Shown: positions 15,873 to 25,197 of the stretch, in pieces
Numbering within the stretch: position 1 is the stretch's first letter
Layout of the letters: every line of letters starts with the position of its first letter
DNA from: Streptomyces sp. JJ38
GTDB lineage: Bacteria > Actinomycetota > Actinomycetes > Streptomycetales > Streptomycetaceae
Assembly: GCF_019303475.1 (NCBI RefSeq)
Contig: NZ_JABLSI010000013.1
Span: forward strand, 162,078 to 226,077
Length of the DNA stretch: 64,000 bases
Direction of reading: 5' to 3'
The notes under the pieces: generated by a model
The model's database searches: none
What the model was told of the DNA's origin: nothing
Seen by the model: only the letters and a program-made list of their open reading frames with translations
Program-made: the position numbers and the translations under genes

Positions 15873-17147
15873 GTGACGGCAGCCAGCAGCACGGCGGAGA
15901 TGAGGGGGGCGAAGGTGTTTTCGGTGTGGTTCGTGGTTCCGGAGTCGGTGGCCGATCCGGCCAATCCCAGCGGAGGGAACCGCTACGACCTCGAGGTGGA
16001 ACGGGCACTGGCGGAGTGCGGCTGGCAGCTCCAGATGTGCCTGATGGCGGGGGATTGGCCCCGGCCGACCGAGGATCACCAGAGCGCGCTCGCGGAAGTG
16101 CTGGGCGCGATGCCGGACGGCGCCACTGTCATGATCGACGGCCTGATTGGCTGTGCGGCCCCACAGATCCTTGAGTCGGAGGGGCGGCGGCTGCGGGTCG
16201 TTGTGCTCGTACATATGCCGCTCGCCGACGAGATCGGACTTGACCCCGCGGTGGGGCGGGCTCTGGAAGCGTCCGAAGCACGGGCGCTGCGGTGCGCGAC
16301 GACCGTCATCGCGACCAGCCTGCACACCGCCTCCCAGCTTCTTGGGCGGTACGGACTTGAGCGGGAGAAAGTCCACGTCGCCGCCCCCGGAGTCCATCTG
16401 CCCCAGCAGGCCGTGGACGCGGGTGGGGAGCGGCTCGTGCTCGACGTGGAGACGGTGACCGACCTCGACGATAAGGCGTTGGTCACCGCCCAGGCGAAGC
16501 TTGCCCGCTCCACGGGTGGGCGGTGGTTGTCTGTCGGCGCCGTCACACCGGTCAAGGGCCACGACCGGCTGGTATCCGCCCTCGCGCCGCTCGCTGATGA
16601 TCCCCGCTGGGAGCTGCGGATCGTCGGCCCCACGCACCGTGATCCCGGACACGTCGCCACCTTGCTGAGCCTTATCGACGAAGCCGGGCTCGCCGACAGG
16701 ATCACGCTCACCGGGCCACTCCACGGCACAGATCTCGAGACCGCCTACCGGTGGGCCAACCTCCTCCTGCATCCCTCACGGCGCGAAGCCTTCGGCATGG
16801 CGATCACAGAATCACTGTCGTACGGCACTCCCGTATTCACCCACTACACCGGCGGAATGCCCGACGCGCTCGGCACCATCCCCGACCGTGTCACCCCCAC
16901 CGGCGGGCGCCCGCGCCGCCACCCCGGCCGGCTCCTGGACTGGGACACCAGCGCATGGACCTCCGCGCTACGTGAGTGGCTCGACGACACCGACCTCCAG
17001 GAGGAACTCCGCGATAACGCCCGACAACGCCGCCACACCCTGCGCACCTGGAACCACACAGCCTTGGAGACCATTTCCGCGCTCTGCGGTGACCCCGCCC
17101 ACGTCTTCCCGCCACGTCGGCCAACCATGCCCGAGCCTTGGGCCTGA
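15873..17147 (+). CDS. GT4-type glycosyltransferase
   Basis: The product is up to 424 residues. It has the two Rossmann-like halves of GT-B enzymes. The N-terminal half starts near VWFVVPESVADPANPSGGN, and the C-terminal half has SVGAVTPVKGHDRLVSAL, RIVGP and the nucleotide-sugar site HPSRREAFGMAITESLSYG with the conserved E-x7-E pattern. Three in-frame starts compete: GTG 15873, ATG 15900 and GTG 15915, the last with a GGGGGG site 6 nt upstream. The acceptor is unknown. It is followed after 100 bp by a NUDIX gene. The enzyme should be cytoplasmic. Confidence 0.8.
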   Translation: MTAASSTAEMRGAKVFSVWFVVPESVADPANPSGGNRYDLEVERALAECGWQLQMCLMAGDWPRPTEDHQSALAEVLGAMPDGATVMIDGLIGCAAPQILESEGRRLRVVVLVHMPLADEIGLDPAVGRALEASEARALRCATTVIATSLHTASQLLGRYGLEREKVHVAAPGVHLPQQAVDAGGERLVLDVETVTDLDDKALVTAQAKLARSTGGRWLSVGAVTPVKGHDRLVSALAPLADDPRWELRIVGPTHRDPGHVATLLSLIDEAGLADRITLTGPLHGTDLETAYRWANLLLHPSRREAFGMAITESLSYGTPVFTHYTGGMPDALGTIPDRVTPTGGRPRRHPGRLLDWDTSAWTSALREWLDDTDLQEELRDNARQRRHTLRTWNHTALETISALCGDPAHVFPPRRPTMPEPWA

Positions 17148-17248
17148 GCCAGCCACGGCTGGGGTGATCGGGGAACCGCCGCCAGCGTCGCCACCTACGG
17201 TGGGCCCGTCCGCCAGGGATCTACAGAAGGGGCGAGGAGGGCGAGGAC

Positions 17249-17785
17249 ATGACTTGGGCGATGACGGGCCGGGAGATCCTGCACCAAGGCCAGTTCGTGA
17301 AGAAGGTGCTGCGTGACACCGTGGTCCAGCCGGACGGCGCTACGGGCATCTACGAGCACATCGAGGTCTCCGACGGCGTCCGCGTCGTGGCGCTCGATGA
17401 GCAGCGCCGGGTTCTGATGGTGGAGGACGACTTCTACCTCCAGCGTCGCCGCTGCCTCCTCCTGCCCGGCGGCGGCGCTGACGGCCAGGAGCCCCTGGAC
17501 GCAGCCAAGCGAGAGCTGGCCGAGGAGACCGGGTACAAGGCCGAGAGCTGGTCCCTCCTCAGCGTGGTTGACCCGCTCCCGGCGATCACAGCCGCTCGCA
17601 CCTACCTCTTTCTCGCCACGGGTCTGCGTCCCGGCACCGAACGCCGGGACAGCACCGAGATCAACATGGCCACGGGCTGGTGGGACCTCGCCTCCGTGAT
17701 CGACGCTGTCCGCGCTGGCCGTGTGACTGAGGCGTGCTCCGCGACAGCTCTCCTCCTGGCCGCGCTCGAACTTCGTACGTCCTGA
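17249..17785 (+). CDS. NUDIX hydrolase
   Basis: The protein has 178 residues. ATG 17249 is preceded by GAGGAGG and GAGGA. The NUDIX box lies at about residues 74-95: LPGGGADGQE, then AAKRELAEETGY, which keeps the catalytic RE..EE. The spacing between the leading glutamate and RE is one residue shorter than canonical, so a glutamine occupies the usual glutamate position. The layout resembles ADP-ribose pyrophosphatases (VRVVALDEQRRVLMVEDD, C-terminal tail). It may act on nucleotide sugars, given the neighbouring glycosyltransferase, but this is inference. Confidence 0.8.
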   Translation: MTWAMTGREILHQGQFVKKVLRDTVVQPDGATGIYEHIEVSDGVRVVALDEQRRVLMVEDDFYLQRRRCLLLPGGGADGQEPLDAAKRELAEETGYKAESWSLLSVVDPLPAITAARTYLFLATGLRPGTERRDSTEINMATGWWDLASVIDAVRAGRVTEACSATALLLAALELRTS

Positions 17786-17843
17786 CCCGCTATACGGCTC
17801 GGGCCGGTGGCGGTGAGCACGGCGGCTGGCGAGGTGTTGCTCG

Positions 17844-19049
17844 TCACCTGCTGCGGCGGACCTGTGATCGGTCGCGCTGCTTGGCGAGGAACCGGAGCCA
17901 GGCCACGGTGGCCCCGGCAGCTGCCACGGCCGCGACCGCCACCACAGCGCGCCTCGAACCGGTGCTGGGCCCGACGAGCTGCCCGAGTAGCGCGGACAGG
18001 AGCACGATCGGCAGGGCCGCAGCCGCCCACTTCACCGCGAGCCACCTGCTCGGCAAGCCCGTTGACGGCCGGACTTCTTCTCCGCCATCCCGGCCCGCCT
18101 CCGTCCCGGGCCCGTTCTCGACGGCCTTCGGGGGCCGAGCGAGCCGGTGGTGGTCGTGGATCGCCATACGGCGCTGCCGGTACTGCTCGAGCAGCAGGCC
18201 GTGGCTGCCCCGGCTGCCGTGGGCTGGGAGGAGGTGCAGGGCATCGTCGATCGCAGTGCCGGCTTCCTCGTAGTTGCCGGAGAGCTGGTGGCCGATGGCC
18301 AGCCAGTAATGCATCCCGTGATCGTCGGGGTATTCGGCGATCGCCTGCCGGGCGTGCTCGACCAGGACCTCGCCCTGCCCGGGGAAGGGCCTGGAGTTGG
18401 CGAGCCCGTTGAGGCAGACGTCCACCGCCGCCCGACCGCGGCTGGGATGCGTCCATGCCTCCCGCATCAGGTCAAGGGCGTGGTCGGGAGTGTAGGTGCG
18501 GTCGCCGAACGCGGCCATACTCCGCAAGGCGGTGAGCACCGGCTCCGTACGCCGGTGGGCGGCGGCCTGGGCGAGCCGACTGTAGGCGAGCAGCCGGTAC
18601 AGCTGTCGGAAAGCGAAGTTCGTGCGGAGTTTCCCGGCCTGGTACAAGCAGGCGAAGTAGGCGACGTCAGCCGCCTGCTCGCCGCGCTGCTCAATCTGTA
18701 CGGTCACCGCCTCCACGGCCGTGTCGGTGTCCACGCTGTCGGACGTCACGAACCCGAAACCAAGACCCCACCTCTCCTCGATCATCCGCCGGTGCTCGGG
18801 CTCGGCGTGCTCGGCGAGCCACAGAGCGCACTGGACAGCGGTGTCGAGGCTGGGCTCGGCGAGGAAGCGGCGCCGCCAGTAGCGGTCGGCACAGATCAGA
18901 AACGCGTCAGTGGCGAAGTCCGAGGAGATGACGAAGTCGGGCGTCGTGCCCGTGGCGATCAGTTCTGCGGCCACCTCCTCACAGACCCGGTCGAGAGCAC
19001 GGAGGTCCGACCGTGGAGCGCTGCTGAGCCGTCTGGCTATCTCACTCAC
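17844..19049 (-). CDS. Helical-repeat protein with two C-terminal membrane segments
   Basis: The protein has 401 residues. The GTG start has AAGGA 8 nt upstream. The first 300 residues are helix-rich with repeat-like units (YFACLYQAGKLRTNF, LDLMREAWTHPSRG, HYWLAIGHQLSGNYEEAG), consistent with a TPR-like or armadillo-like solenoid. Two hydrophobic spans follow, near residues 338-362 (WAAAALPIVLLSALLGQLVG) and 368-388, and a basic tail ends the chain. The solenoid thus faces the cytoplasm, tethered at its C-terminus. No named family is recognised. It is convergent with the NUDIX gene. Confidence 0.6.
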   Translation of the reverse strand: MSEIARRLSSAPRSDLRALDRVCEEVAAELIATGTTPDFVISSDFATDAFLICADRYWRRRFLAEPSLDTAVQCALWLAEHAEPEHRRMIEERWGLGFGFVTSDSVDTDTAVEAVTVQIEQRGEQAADVAYFACLYQAGKLRTNFAFRQLYRLLAYSRLAQAAAHRRTEPVLTALRSMAAFGDRTYTPDHALDLMREAWTHPSRGRAAVDVCLNGLANSRPFPGQGEVLVEHARQAIAEYPDDHGMHYWLAIGHQLSGNYEEAGTAIDDALHLLPAHGSRGSHGLLLEQYRQRRMAIHDHHRLARPPKAVENGPGTEAGRDGGEEVRPSTGLPSRWLAVKWAAAALPIVLLSALLGQLVGPSTGSRRAVVAVAAVAAAGATVAWLRFLAKQRDRSQVRRSR

Positions 19050-19180
19050 GCCCCGATCCTTTCACCCATCCCCTCAGTGCACCCAGCGGACGCTGCTGTC
19101 CCCTTGAGATCAAATGCGGCGTTGTCCGAGATCGCCTCCACCGCTCGGAACGCCCGCAGGGCTTGTGTCAGGATCTGGCC

Positions 19181-19552
19181 ATGAGTCTGGGACCTGAGGG
19201 CATGCGGGAACTGCGGACGCGGGCTGAGGCCCTGAGAGCAGAGATGGACAGCGGACAGTGGACGCCGGGCCGATCCGACCTGAAGGCACTCAAGATGCTG
19301 GGCCCCCGCGAAGGCACGGAGATTCCCCAGGAAGCGATCGGCGACATGCTGGCCACGCTGGACGTCCATCATCTGAACCGGATGGATGGTCGTCTGGTCG
19401 CACTGCTCGTCGACTCGGGAGCCGCACAGGACCTACCGAGTGTTGCGGCGCTACCGGAGGCTCAGGAAGCACTGCGCGTCGTGGCAGATCTCGTCCGCGC
19501 TGTAGCCGGGCAGGACGCGAAGGCCCCTTGGTGGAGACGCCCGGCTCAGTAA
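19181..19552 (+). CDS. Hypothetical protein of 123 residues
   Basis: The start is placed at ATG 19181 (MSLGPEGM). An earlier in-frame start at 19163 has no ribosome site. The protein is helical, contains a W-T-P-G motif and ends in WWRRP. It has no membrane segment. It is divergent from the TPR-like gene across 131 bp, which probably holds two promoters. Function unknown. Confidence 0.5.
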   Translation: MSLGPEGMRELRTRAEALRAEMDSGQWTPGRSDLKALKMLGPREGTEIPQEAIGDMLATLDVHHLNRMDGRLVALLVDSGAAQDLPSVAALPEAQEALRVVADLVRAVAGQDAKAPWWRRPAQ

Positions 19553-19809
19553 GGCGGGAGCATCGGCTCGCCAGCGATACGACGCACCGTGTTCATCGGC
19601 GCGTACGTCGTGAGCTCGGCCTTCACCTGCGGCCAGTCCACTGGGTCGTCGCCCCTGTGAGGGCGCAGCGGGTCACGTCGCGCTCGGCGAACGTGCCCTC
19701 CGCGCATCGGGGCGGTGGCGCCGCCCACCACCATCTCCCACCCCTCCACGAGCCCGTGCTCGCACTTGGCAGCCTCCGGCACCGCTGAGTAGAACTCAAC
19801 GGGCTGCAC
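19546..19809 (-). CDS. Doubtful hypothetical protein of 87 residues
   Basis: The frame is open and has a mixed composition (FYSAVPEAAKCEHGLVEGWE), but there is no ribosome site before GTG 19809 and no family match. It overlaps the facing gene by 7 bp. It could be a fragment of a longer gene. Confidence 0.3.
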   Translation of the reverse strand: MQPVEFYSAVPEAAKCEHGLVEGWEMVVGGATAPMRGGHVRRARRDPLRPHRGDDPVDWPQVKAELTTYAPMNTVRRIAGEPMLPPY

Positions 19810-19865
19810 TGGCCAACGGTGTCAGAGCTTCCCGGGGGCCTGCCCCGCGAGGAGTGGTCGCTGGG

Positions 19866-20951
19866 TCAGCGGGTCTCGCCAGTGCCGTCCGGCCCGGGCT
19901 CGGCCGCCGTGCGGCGGCGGGTGGCGACAACGGTGCTGATGCCGACGGCGACGAGGAGGCCGGCGCCACCGACGAGCCACGGGGTGGTGTCGGCGCCGGT
20001 GTGGGCGAGGGAGTCGGCTGGAGCCTTCGACGTCGTGTCGTCGCCCGCGTCTGCTGCGGGGGCGAGCGAGGAGTCGGCGTCCGGCGTGCCGGTGCCCGCC
20101 GGGGTGGGCTTCGGCCCACCGGTGCCTCCCTCGCTCGGCTTGTCCGCGGGTGTGGAGGGGGTGTCGGTGGGCTTATCCGTCGGCTTCCCCGACGGATCGG
20201 GCCTGGGCGTGGCTGGGGTCTTGGCGTTGGTGACGGTCACGGTGACCGGGGCGCCGGGGCCGGCGGTGAATGTCTTGGTCGGCTTGTAGAGGTCGTAGCC
20301 CTCGGGTGCCTTGATCTGCTTGACCCAGAACTCCGTCTTCCGGCTGGATACAGGGAGTTCGCCGGATGCTGTGCCCTTGGGGCCGGTCGTGAGGGTGAGC
20401 AGGGTCTTGTCGCCGCTGCCGATGTTCACTGTGGAACCGGCCAGGAGCTTGCCGGTGTTGTTGTCCTTGGCCTTCAAGACGACCTGCGCAGCCTTGAACG
20501 GGTCGGTGAGCGTTAGGTGGGCGGTGGCACCGGGGGTGACGATGATGTCCTGGTCGTCGATGACGTCGTGCAGAGGGCTGCCGCTGGAAGTCTCCTTGAG
20601 CCGGTACACGCCCGGAGGGAGGTCGGGGAAGGTCAGCTTCCCCTGGGCGTCGGTCTTCCCGCGTCCGGCCTCCTGCCCGGCGGTGTCCAGGAGGAGGAAC
20701 GAGGCTCCTGCGAGGGGGTCGCCGGCCGGGTCCTTCTTGGTGATGGCGACAGCCCCCGCGTCGGGTGCGGGGGTCTCGGAGGGAGCTGCGGAGGCGGAGG
20801 GCGTCGGCTCGGCCGACTGGGCAGTGGCGGTCGGCGTCCAGGTGAGGGTGCCGGTCACCGCAGCGGCGAGGGCAGCGGATCGGACGGCGCCGCGGATGAT
20901 ACGAGCTTGCACGAGAAAGGGGCTCCTTGATTCAGGTGGTGGGGAGGTCAT
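19866..20951 (-). CDS. Sortase-anchored SpaA/prealbumin-like surface protein
   Basis: The protein has 361 residues from ATG 20951, which overlaps the upstream stop (ATGA). An alternative start is GTG 20912, 10 nt after AAGGAG. Order: signal peptide (AVRSAALAAAVTGTLT), an S/A/P-rich linker, two strand-rich prealbumin-like domains (GASFLLLDTAGQEAGRGKTD with LPPGVYRLKE, then VVLKAKDNNTGK with APEGYDLYKP), and a long P/T/K linker. A cell-wall sorting signal follows: LAHTG, a hydrophobic span (WLVGGAGLLVAVGIST) and a basic tail. LAHTG fits class E sortases of actinobacteria. It should be displayed on the cell wall, and an adhesive role is inference. Confidence 0.82.
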   Translation of the reverse strand: MTSPPPESRSPFLVQARIIRGAVRSAALAAAVTGTLTWTPTATAQSAEPTPSASAAPSETPAPDAGAVAITKKDPAGDPLAGASFLLLDTAGQEAGRGKTDAQGKLTFPDLPPGVYRLKETSSGSPLHDVIDDQDIIVTPGATAHLTLTDPFKAAQVVLKAKDNNTGKLLAGSTVNIGSGDKTLLTLTTGPKGTASGELPVSSRKTEFWVKQIKAPEGYDLYKPTKTFTAGPGAPVTVTVTNAKTPATPRPDPSGKPTDKPTDTPSTPADKPSEGGTGGPKPTPAGTGTPDADSSLAPAADAGDDTTSKAPADSLAHTGADTTPWLVGGAGLLVAVGISTVVATRRRTAAEPGPDGTGETR

Positions 20952-21445
20952 CGGGACCGGCCGGGACCAGGGCCAGGGCCCGGAGGAGGCGGGAGGTTCT
21001 TGCGGGTGATGCGGCCCGCAGCGCGTCCCGGGACGGACCCTGTCCAAGCACCGGGGAACCAGACGGCGGTGTACTGCTCGATGGCGTCGCGCAACCCGCT
21101 GGTGAGGGCACCTTCCCACGGCACCCAGTCGGGTCGGTCGCGGAACTCCTGGAATGTGCCGTACCCCGACTCCTGGGGTGTGCGGCCGAGTGTCGCGTCG
21201 CGATGGTTGAAGGTCTTATGGTCATCGAACCGCAGGACGGCCGCGTCGAGTTCCCCCTGCTCTGGGTGAATGGTGGCGACTCGCAGGCCGTCGTACTCGT
21301 TGGCGCGGATAGTCCGGCAAAAGTCGATCCGCAGCCGCAGGGGACCGTCGGGAACGGGGGTGGCGTAGTAGGTGGTGCCCACTACGGCGCAGTCGGCGAA
21401 AGGGAGCCCCATCTGGTCGAAGAACTCGCGGGCGTACATTGACAT
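20948..21445 (-). CDS. Hypothetical protein of 165 residues
   Basis: The ATG start at 21445 has AAGGAGG 4-5 nt upstream, a very strong site. The protein has a compact N-terminal part (REFFDQMGLPFADCAVVG), a strand-rich middle, and a proline/glycine-rich C-terminus. It has no signal peptide. It overlaps the surface-protein gene (ATGA) and so probably shares its expression. Not recognised. Confidence 0.6.
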   Translation of the reverse strand: MSMYAREFFDQMGLPFADCAVVGTTYYATPVPDGPLRLRIDFCRTIRANEYDGLRVATIHPEQGELDAAVLRFDDHKTFNHRDATLGRTPQESGYGTFQEFRDRPDWVPWEGALTSGLRDAIEQYTAVWFPGAWTGSVPGRAAGRITRKNLPPPPGPGPGPGRSR

Positions 21446-21463
21446 GTGGCCTCCTTGTGCAGG

Positions 21464-22333
21464 TCAGTGGCGCGGACCGGGAAGGGCCTGCCGGCTGATG
21501 GTGCTCCAGCGCGGCACGCTGGAGGCGGGGAGCGCGGCCGGTCGGCGGGCGACGGCCCGTTGTACCTCGAGCGGGGTCGGGGCCGGCGGGCCTGGCGGGA
21601 GGATGGTGGTGAGCTGGGCCATGCCCTCGACGTAGCTGTGGGTGTCCTCCCGCCAGCGGGGCAGCGGGGCCGGATCGGAGACGCACTCGGTGACGGCTTG
21701 GAGCAGGGCAACGGGGGTGTTGGTGCTGGCGGTGGCATACCAGGCGGGGCGCTCGATTGAGGTTCCCGCCCACAGGCTCCAGCGGGCGTCACGGGTGGTC
21801 AGCTCGGCTTCCGGATCGAGGTCTCCGGTGGTGAACTCCAGACCCGCGTACCCGTCGGCGGACTGGACTGCAAACACGCCCCGGCGGGGGAGGTCGAACT
21901 GCCAGCCACGTTGGATGAGCGGCGCCACCGCGAGGAACGGATCGTGGTCTGTGTTCCTCGGGTCGGGCGCGGCGAGGTAGGCGTCCGGCCCTTGCTCGTA
22001 GGCCGTGGCGAGTGCGGCGGTGAAGGCGGCCACGAACTCGGTGGGGACGCGGTCGTTGAAGCAGACGCCCCACGTCGGCGGGCCGAACGGGTCCTTGTAG
22101 GCGTTGATGCGCCAGAGCCCGTCGTCCTCGCCTTCGGGCAGGTAGCCCAGGCGTACGCGCCGGTCGGGGGCGCTCACATACACGTTGCCGTCCTCGTCGT
22201 GCTGGAGTTCCCAGCCGAGTTCGAGAAGCGGGGCGAGGGCGGGGTCACCGATCCCGGTAGTGGAGGCGAGGTAGCGCGGGGAGACGTAGACGTCGCCGTC
22301 GATGTCGTGCCGCGGATCGAGTTGGGGGCTCAT
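21464..22333 (-). CDS. DUF317 (SPDY) domain protein
   Basis: The protein has 289 residues and starts at ATG 22333, which overlaps the upstream ATP-grasp stop. Two DUF317 units are visible: VYVSPRYLASTT...RVPTEFVAAFTAAL at about 15-115, and APLIQRGWQFDL, SADGYAGLEFTTGDLDPEAEL, NTPVALLQAVTECV at about 130-250. It is one of seven DUF317 genes in the window. Function is unknown. A 30-bp gap separates it from the next gene, with which it may be co-transcribed. Confidence 0.78.
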   Translation of the reverse strand: MSPQLDPRHDIDGDVYVSPRYLASTTGIGDPALAPLLELGWELQHDEDGNVYVSAPDRRVRLGYLPEGEDDGLWRINAYKDPFGPPTWGVCFNDRVPTEFVAAFTAALATAYEQGPDAYLAAPDPRNTDHDPFLAVAPLIQRGWQFDLPRRGVFAVQSADGYAGLEFTTGDLDPEAELTTRDARWSLWAGTSIERPAWYATASTNTPVALLQAVTECVSDPAPLPRWREDTHSYVEGMAQLTTILPPGPPAPTPLEVQRAVARRPAALPASSVPRWSTISRQALPGPRH

Positions 22334-23570
22334 CGGCCCGCCCGTGTGGTTACGGTGATCTCGCCGGCGGCGGTGTCGAGGCGCTCGTTGACCTTGCCGG
22401 TGTCGCGGCCGGTGACGATGTAGAACCCGGCCCGGGCGGCGAACAGGTCGCCGTCGGGCGGTAGGAGGAGCGGGTCGCCGATCTCGCGGAGCCATTGCAT
22501 CTGCCGCAGCCACGGGGTGTGGGCGGCGAACTGCTGGTTGATGTGCCGCTTGGTGAGTGTGCCGGAGTCGGCCGGGTAGAGCATGCGGATCCCGGCCGCC
22601 CTGCGACGAGTCGGGGTGAGGTCCGGTGCCCGGCCGCAGGCGATGTCGGCTGCTGCCTTCGGCAGATCGATGCCGGTGGCGAGATGGACGAGGTGGCCGA
22701 TCATGTCCCCGGCGATGCCGCCGTTGACCTCGATGAGCCGGGGTCGGCCGCCCACGAGGCGCATCTCGACGTGGCTGACGCCGTTGGTGATCCCGAGCGC
22801 GTCAATCGCGGCCCGTGCGGCGGGAGCGACGGTGTCGAGGAGCGGGTCGGCGGCATCGACGGAGAGCGCCAGTTCCTCGAAGAACGGCGGGGCGCTGACG
22901 GTCTTGCGGGTCACCGCGACGACGGTGGTCTCGCCCCGGTAGGTGACGCACTCGACCGAGACCTCCGGCCCGTCGAGATACTCCTCGACCAGGACACTCG
23001 TGCTCTCAACGCCCGAACCGACGGCCCGGTGGGCTACCTCGTAGGCGGTGGGGAGCTGGTCGGGAGTGTCGGCGCGAATCACGCCGAGACTGGCTGCGTG
23101 CGCGGCGGGCTTCAGGACGACCGGGTAGCCGATTCGCTCGGCTGCGGCGTGCGCCTCCTGAAGGCTACGGACGTTCACGAGGCGGCCGATGGGACACCAT
23201 GGCGGGCGAACAGCGTGCGCGCGGTGGCCTTGTTGCGGCAGGTCTGCATGACCTCGGGCGCGGTGGTGGGCAGTCCCAGCTGGCGGGCGAGGCGGGCAAC
23301 CGGGACGAGGTACCACTCGGTCCAGGTGAGCACCCCGGCCAGGTCGTAGCGCTCGGCCAGCGTACGGCCGGCGGCAGACAGCGCGGCCTCGTCGGTCGGA
23401 TCGGGCACGACCACGCAGTCCCGGATGTGCGGCACCTCCCACGACGGCTCCTCGCCGGTGATGAGGACCACGTCGTAGACGGCAGCCACGGATTCTAGGC
23501 AGTAGCCGCGGTATGCCTCGGCTTCCATATCGGCCGCGGCAACGACCAAGACGACGGGACGTTCGGACAA
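22330..23570 (-). pseudogene. ATP-grasp carboxylate-amine ligase-like gene with one frameshift
   Basis: The N-terminal part is read from TTG 23570, with GAGGAG 7 nt upstream. It gives PVVLVVAAADMEAEAYRGY and, near residue 120, the linker RNKATARTLFARHGVPSA, which precedes ATP-grasp domains. The sense then continues in the next frame from about 23190: YPVVLKPAAHAASLGVI, VLVEEYLDGPEVSVE, and LIEVNGGIAGDMIGHLV with the metal-binding E..N. Both parts together are 1241 nt, one nucleotide short of a whole number of codons, which fits a single-base loss near 23185. The enzyme would join a carboxylate to an amine. It is either dead or a sequencing error. Confidence 0.72.
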
Positions 23571-23619
23571 GAACAAGCTCCTCGGAGAGAGTGGGATGGT
23601 GGCCGGGAATGCATCGGTT

Positions 23620-23940
23620 TCACGGGCTTCGTCGGCGTCGGACCTCTATGGCGGCGGCCCACTGCGGGTGCTCGGCAAGCAGCCGCCTCGCATACAGGGC
23701 GGTGTAGTTGTTGTTGAGGCCCTTCACACCGTGCGGGTGGCGCCAGCGCAGGGCCTCAAACAGAGCCTTCATCCCGACCCGCTTCGCGCCTCCGGCGAGG
23801 CGCTGGGCAGCGAGTTGCTCCAGGGCCCGGTAGACCCAGGGGTGCTGGGCGTCGAAGGCGTGGAACTGCTCGCTGATCGTCGGGCTGTCCCGGTGCGTGA
23901 GCCCGAGGCCGGGCAGCCCGTCCTGCGTGGTGGGGGACAT
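23620..23940 (-). CDS. Phage/plasmid-type protein of 106 residues
   Basis: The protein has the segment EQFHAFDAQHPWVYRALEQL, then RVGMKALFEALRWRHP and GLNNNYTALYARRLL. This order recurs in small actinophage and prophage proteins of unknown function. It has no signal peptide. ATG 23940 is weakly supported by GAGAGG 15 nt away. It is located between the ATP-grasp gene and the MFS gene. Confidence 0.6.
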   Translation of the reverse strand: MSPTTQDGLPGLGLTHRDSPTISEQFHAFDAQHPWVYRALEQLAAQRLAGGAKRVGMKALFEALRWRHPHGVKGLNNNYTALYARRLLAEHPQWAAAIEVRRRRSP

Positions 23941-23970
23941 GAGCGGTGGGGATCCTCTCGTTCCGGGAGG

Positions 23971-25197
23971 TCAAGCCGGGCTTGCGGCCAAGGTGCGCAG
24001 CCGGGCGAAGGCGGTCGCGAGGCCGAGGGCCTGCACGAGGGCGGCGGCGGTGATGGCGTGCCCGAGCTGGGCGGGCGGGACGGCCGCGACGAGCAGGCCC
24101 GCGGCAGGGAAGGGCAGGAGAAGCAGCAAGATCGTGAGGCTGAGGGTGCTGCCGAAGACGTCGGGCGGGATCAGGTGGGAGCGCAGCGTGCGAAGGACGA
24201 CGGTGAGGCCCCCTTCGCCTGCCATGAGGACGGCGATCAGCAGCAGGTAGCCGCGGTAGGTGTCGGCCTGGGCGACGGCCAGGGTTGCGCAGGCGGCGAC
24301 GGCGGCTGCTGCGGCGCCGACCGGCCACAGGCCCCAGTGGTCGATGGCACGGCGGGTTGCGGTGATGGCGAGCAGGGAGGCGAGGGCCGCTGCGGACCAG
24401 ATGAGTCCGGCGTCCGTGCTGGAGTGCCCCAGCTCGGTGACCACGATCACCGGCATGGCCGCCTGGAGAAGGGCGATGGCGCAGTTGGAGACGACGAGGC
24501 CGCCGACCAGCCAGGCGAGGGCAGGCCGCGAGCGCAGCGTTGCCCAGCCCGTCCGAAGCCCTCCCGGCGCCGCCGTGGCACCGGCCGGGGCAGCCTGCGG
24601 CCGGGCGCCGAGCGTGGCGGCGAGCAGGGAGAAGCCGGCGAGCGCCCCGAGCATTGCGGCCGGCCCTCCGTGCTCCAGCAGCAGGCCCGAGACCAGCGGC
24701 CCGGCGAGCATCGCCGTCTGGTCGATCCCCAGCAGGACGGACTGCACTCGGTGCGCTCGCGCTCCGGCTGTGCGGCTTGCCTCGCCGCCGGCGGTCTCGG
24801 CCGCGACGTAACTGAACTCGGTGACGACGCCGGTCACCGCAGCAAGCACCATCACCGTGACCGTTGCCGTCGGCTCCGCGGTGTCGAGAACCGTCAGTAG
24901 GAAAGCCGCGGCGAGGACGACCAAGGCCCGGATGACGCACGCGATACGGAAGACGCGGGCGGTGCCGTAGCGGTCTACTACCGTGCCGGCCACGGTGAAC
25001 GCACCCAAGCGCGGCAGCCACTCCAGCGCGAACGCGAGCCCCGTCAACGTCGCCGAGCCGGTGGTCGCCAGGACGAGGAGGGGGATGCCGTAGGTGGTCA
25101 TCGCGAACGCGGCGCCGTCGGCGCTTCGGGGCAGGTAGATGCCGCGTAGCAGGGTTGGGGCGGTGCGGCGGGCGTGCCGGGCGGTGTGTGCCGTCAC
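23971..25197 (-). CDS. MFS-type membrane transporter
   Basis: The protein has 408 residues. I took GTG 25197, which overlaps the upstream TGA (GTGA), in place of the longer frame. It has many hydrophobic spans in two sets (first set residues about 20-190, second about 205-395). Examples are YGIPLLVLATTGSATLTGLA, IRALVVLAAAFLLTVLDT and LLLLPFPAAGLLVAAVPPAQ. The layout and VDRYG-type motif after the second span match the major facilitator superfamily (EntS/MefA-like exporters). It probably exports a small compound. It is co-transcribed with two upstream regulator-like genes. Confidence 0.8.
   Translation of the reverse strand: MTAHTARHARRTAPTLLRGIYLPRSADGAAFAMTTYGIPLLVLATTGSATLTGLAFALEWLPRLGAFTVAGTVVDRYGTARVFRIACVIRALVVLAAAFLLTVLDTAEPTATVTVMVLAAVTGVVTEFSYVAAETAGGEASRTAGARAHRVQSVLLGIDQTAMLAGPLVSGLLLEHGGPAAMLGALAGFSLLAATLGARPQAAPAGATAAPGGLRTGWATLRSRPALAWLVGGLVVSNCAIALLQAAMPVIVVTELGHSSTDAGLIWSAAALASLLAITATRRAIDHWGLWPVGAAAAAVAACATLAVAQADTYRGYLLLIAVLMAGEGGLTVVLRTLRSHLIPPDVFGSTLSLTILLLLLPFPAAGLLVAAVPPAQLGHAITAAALVQALGLATAFARLRTLAASPA

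Noticed and set aside
15731..16174. Plus-strand ORF of 147 codons upstream of the glycosyltransferase
   Set aside because: Composition is not protein-like, and it overlaps the glycosyltransferase by 300 bp in another frame.
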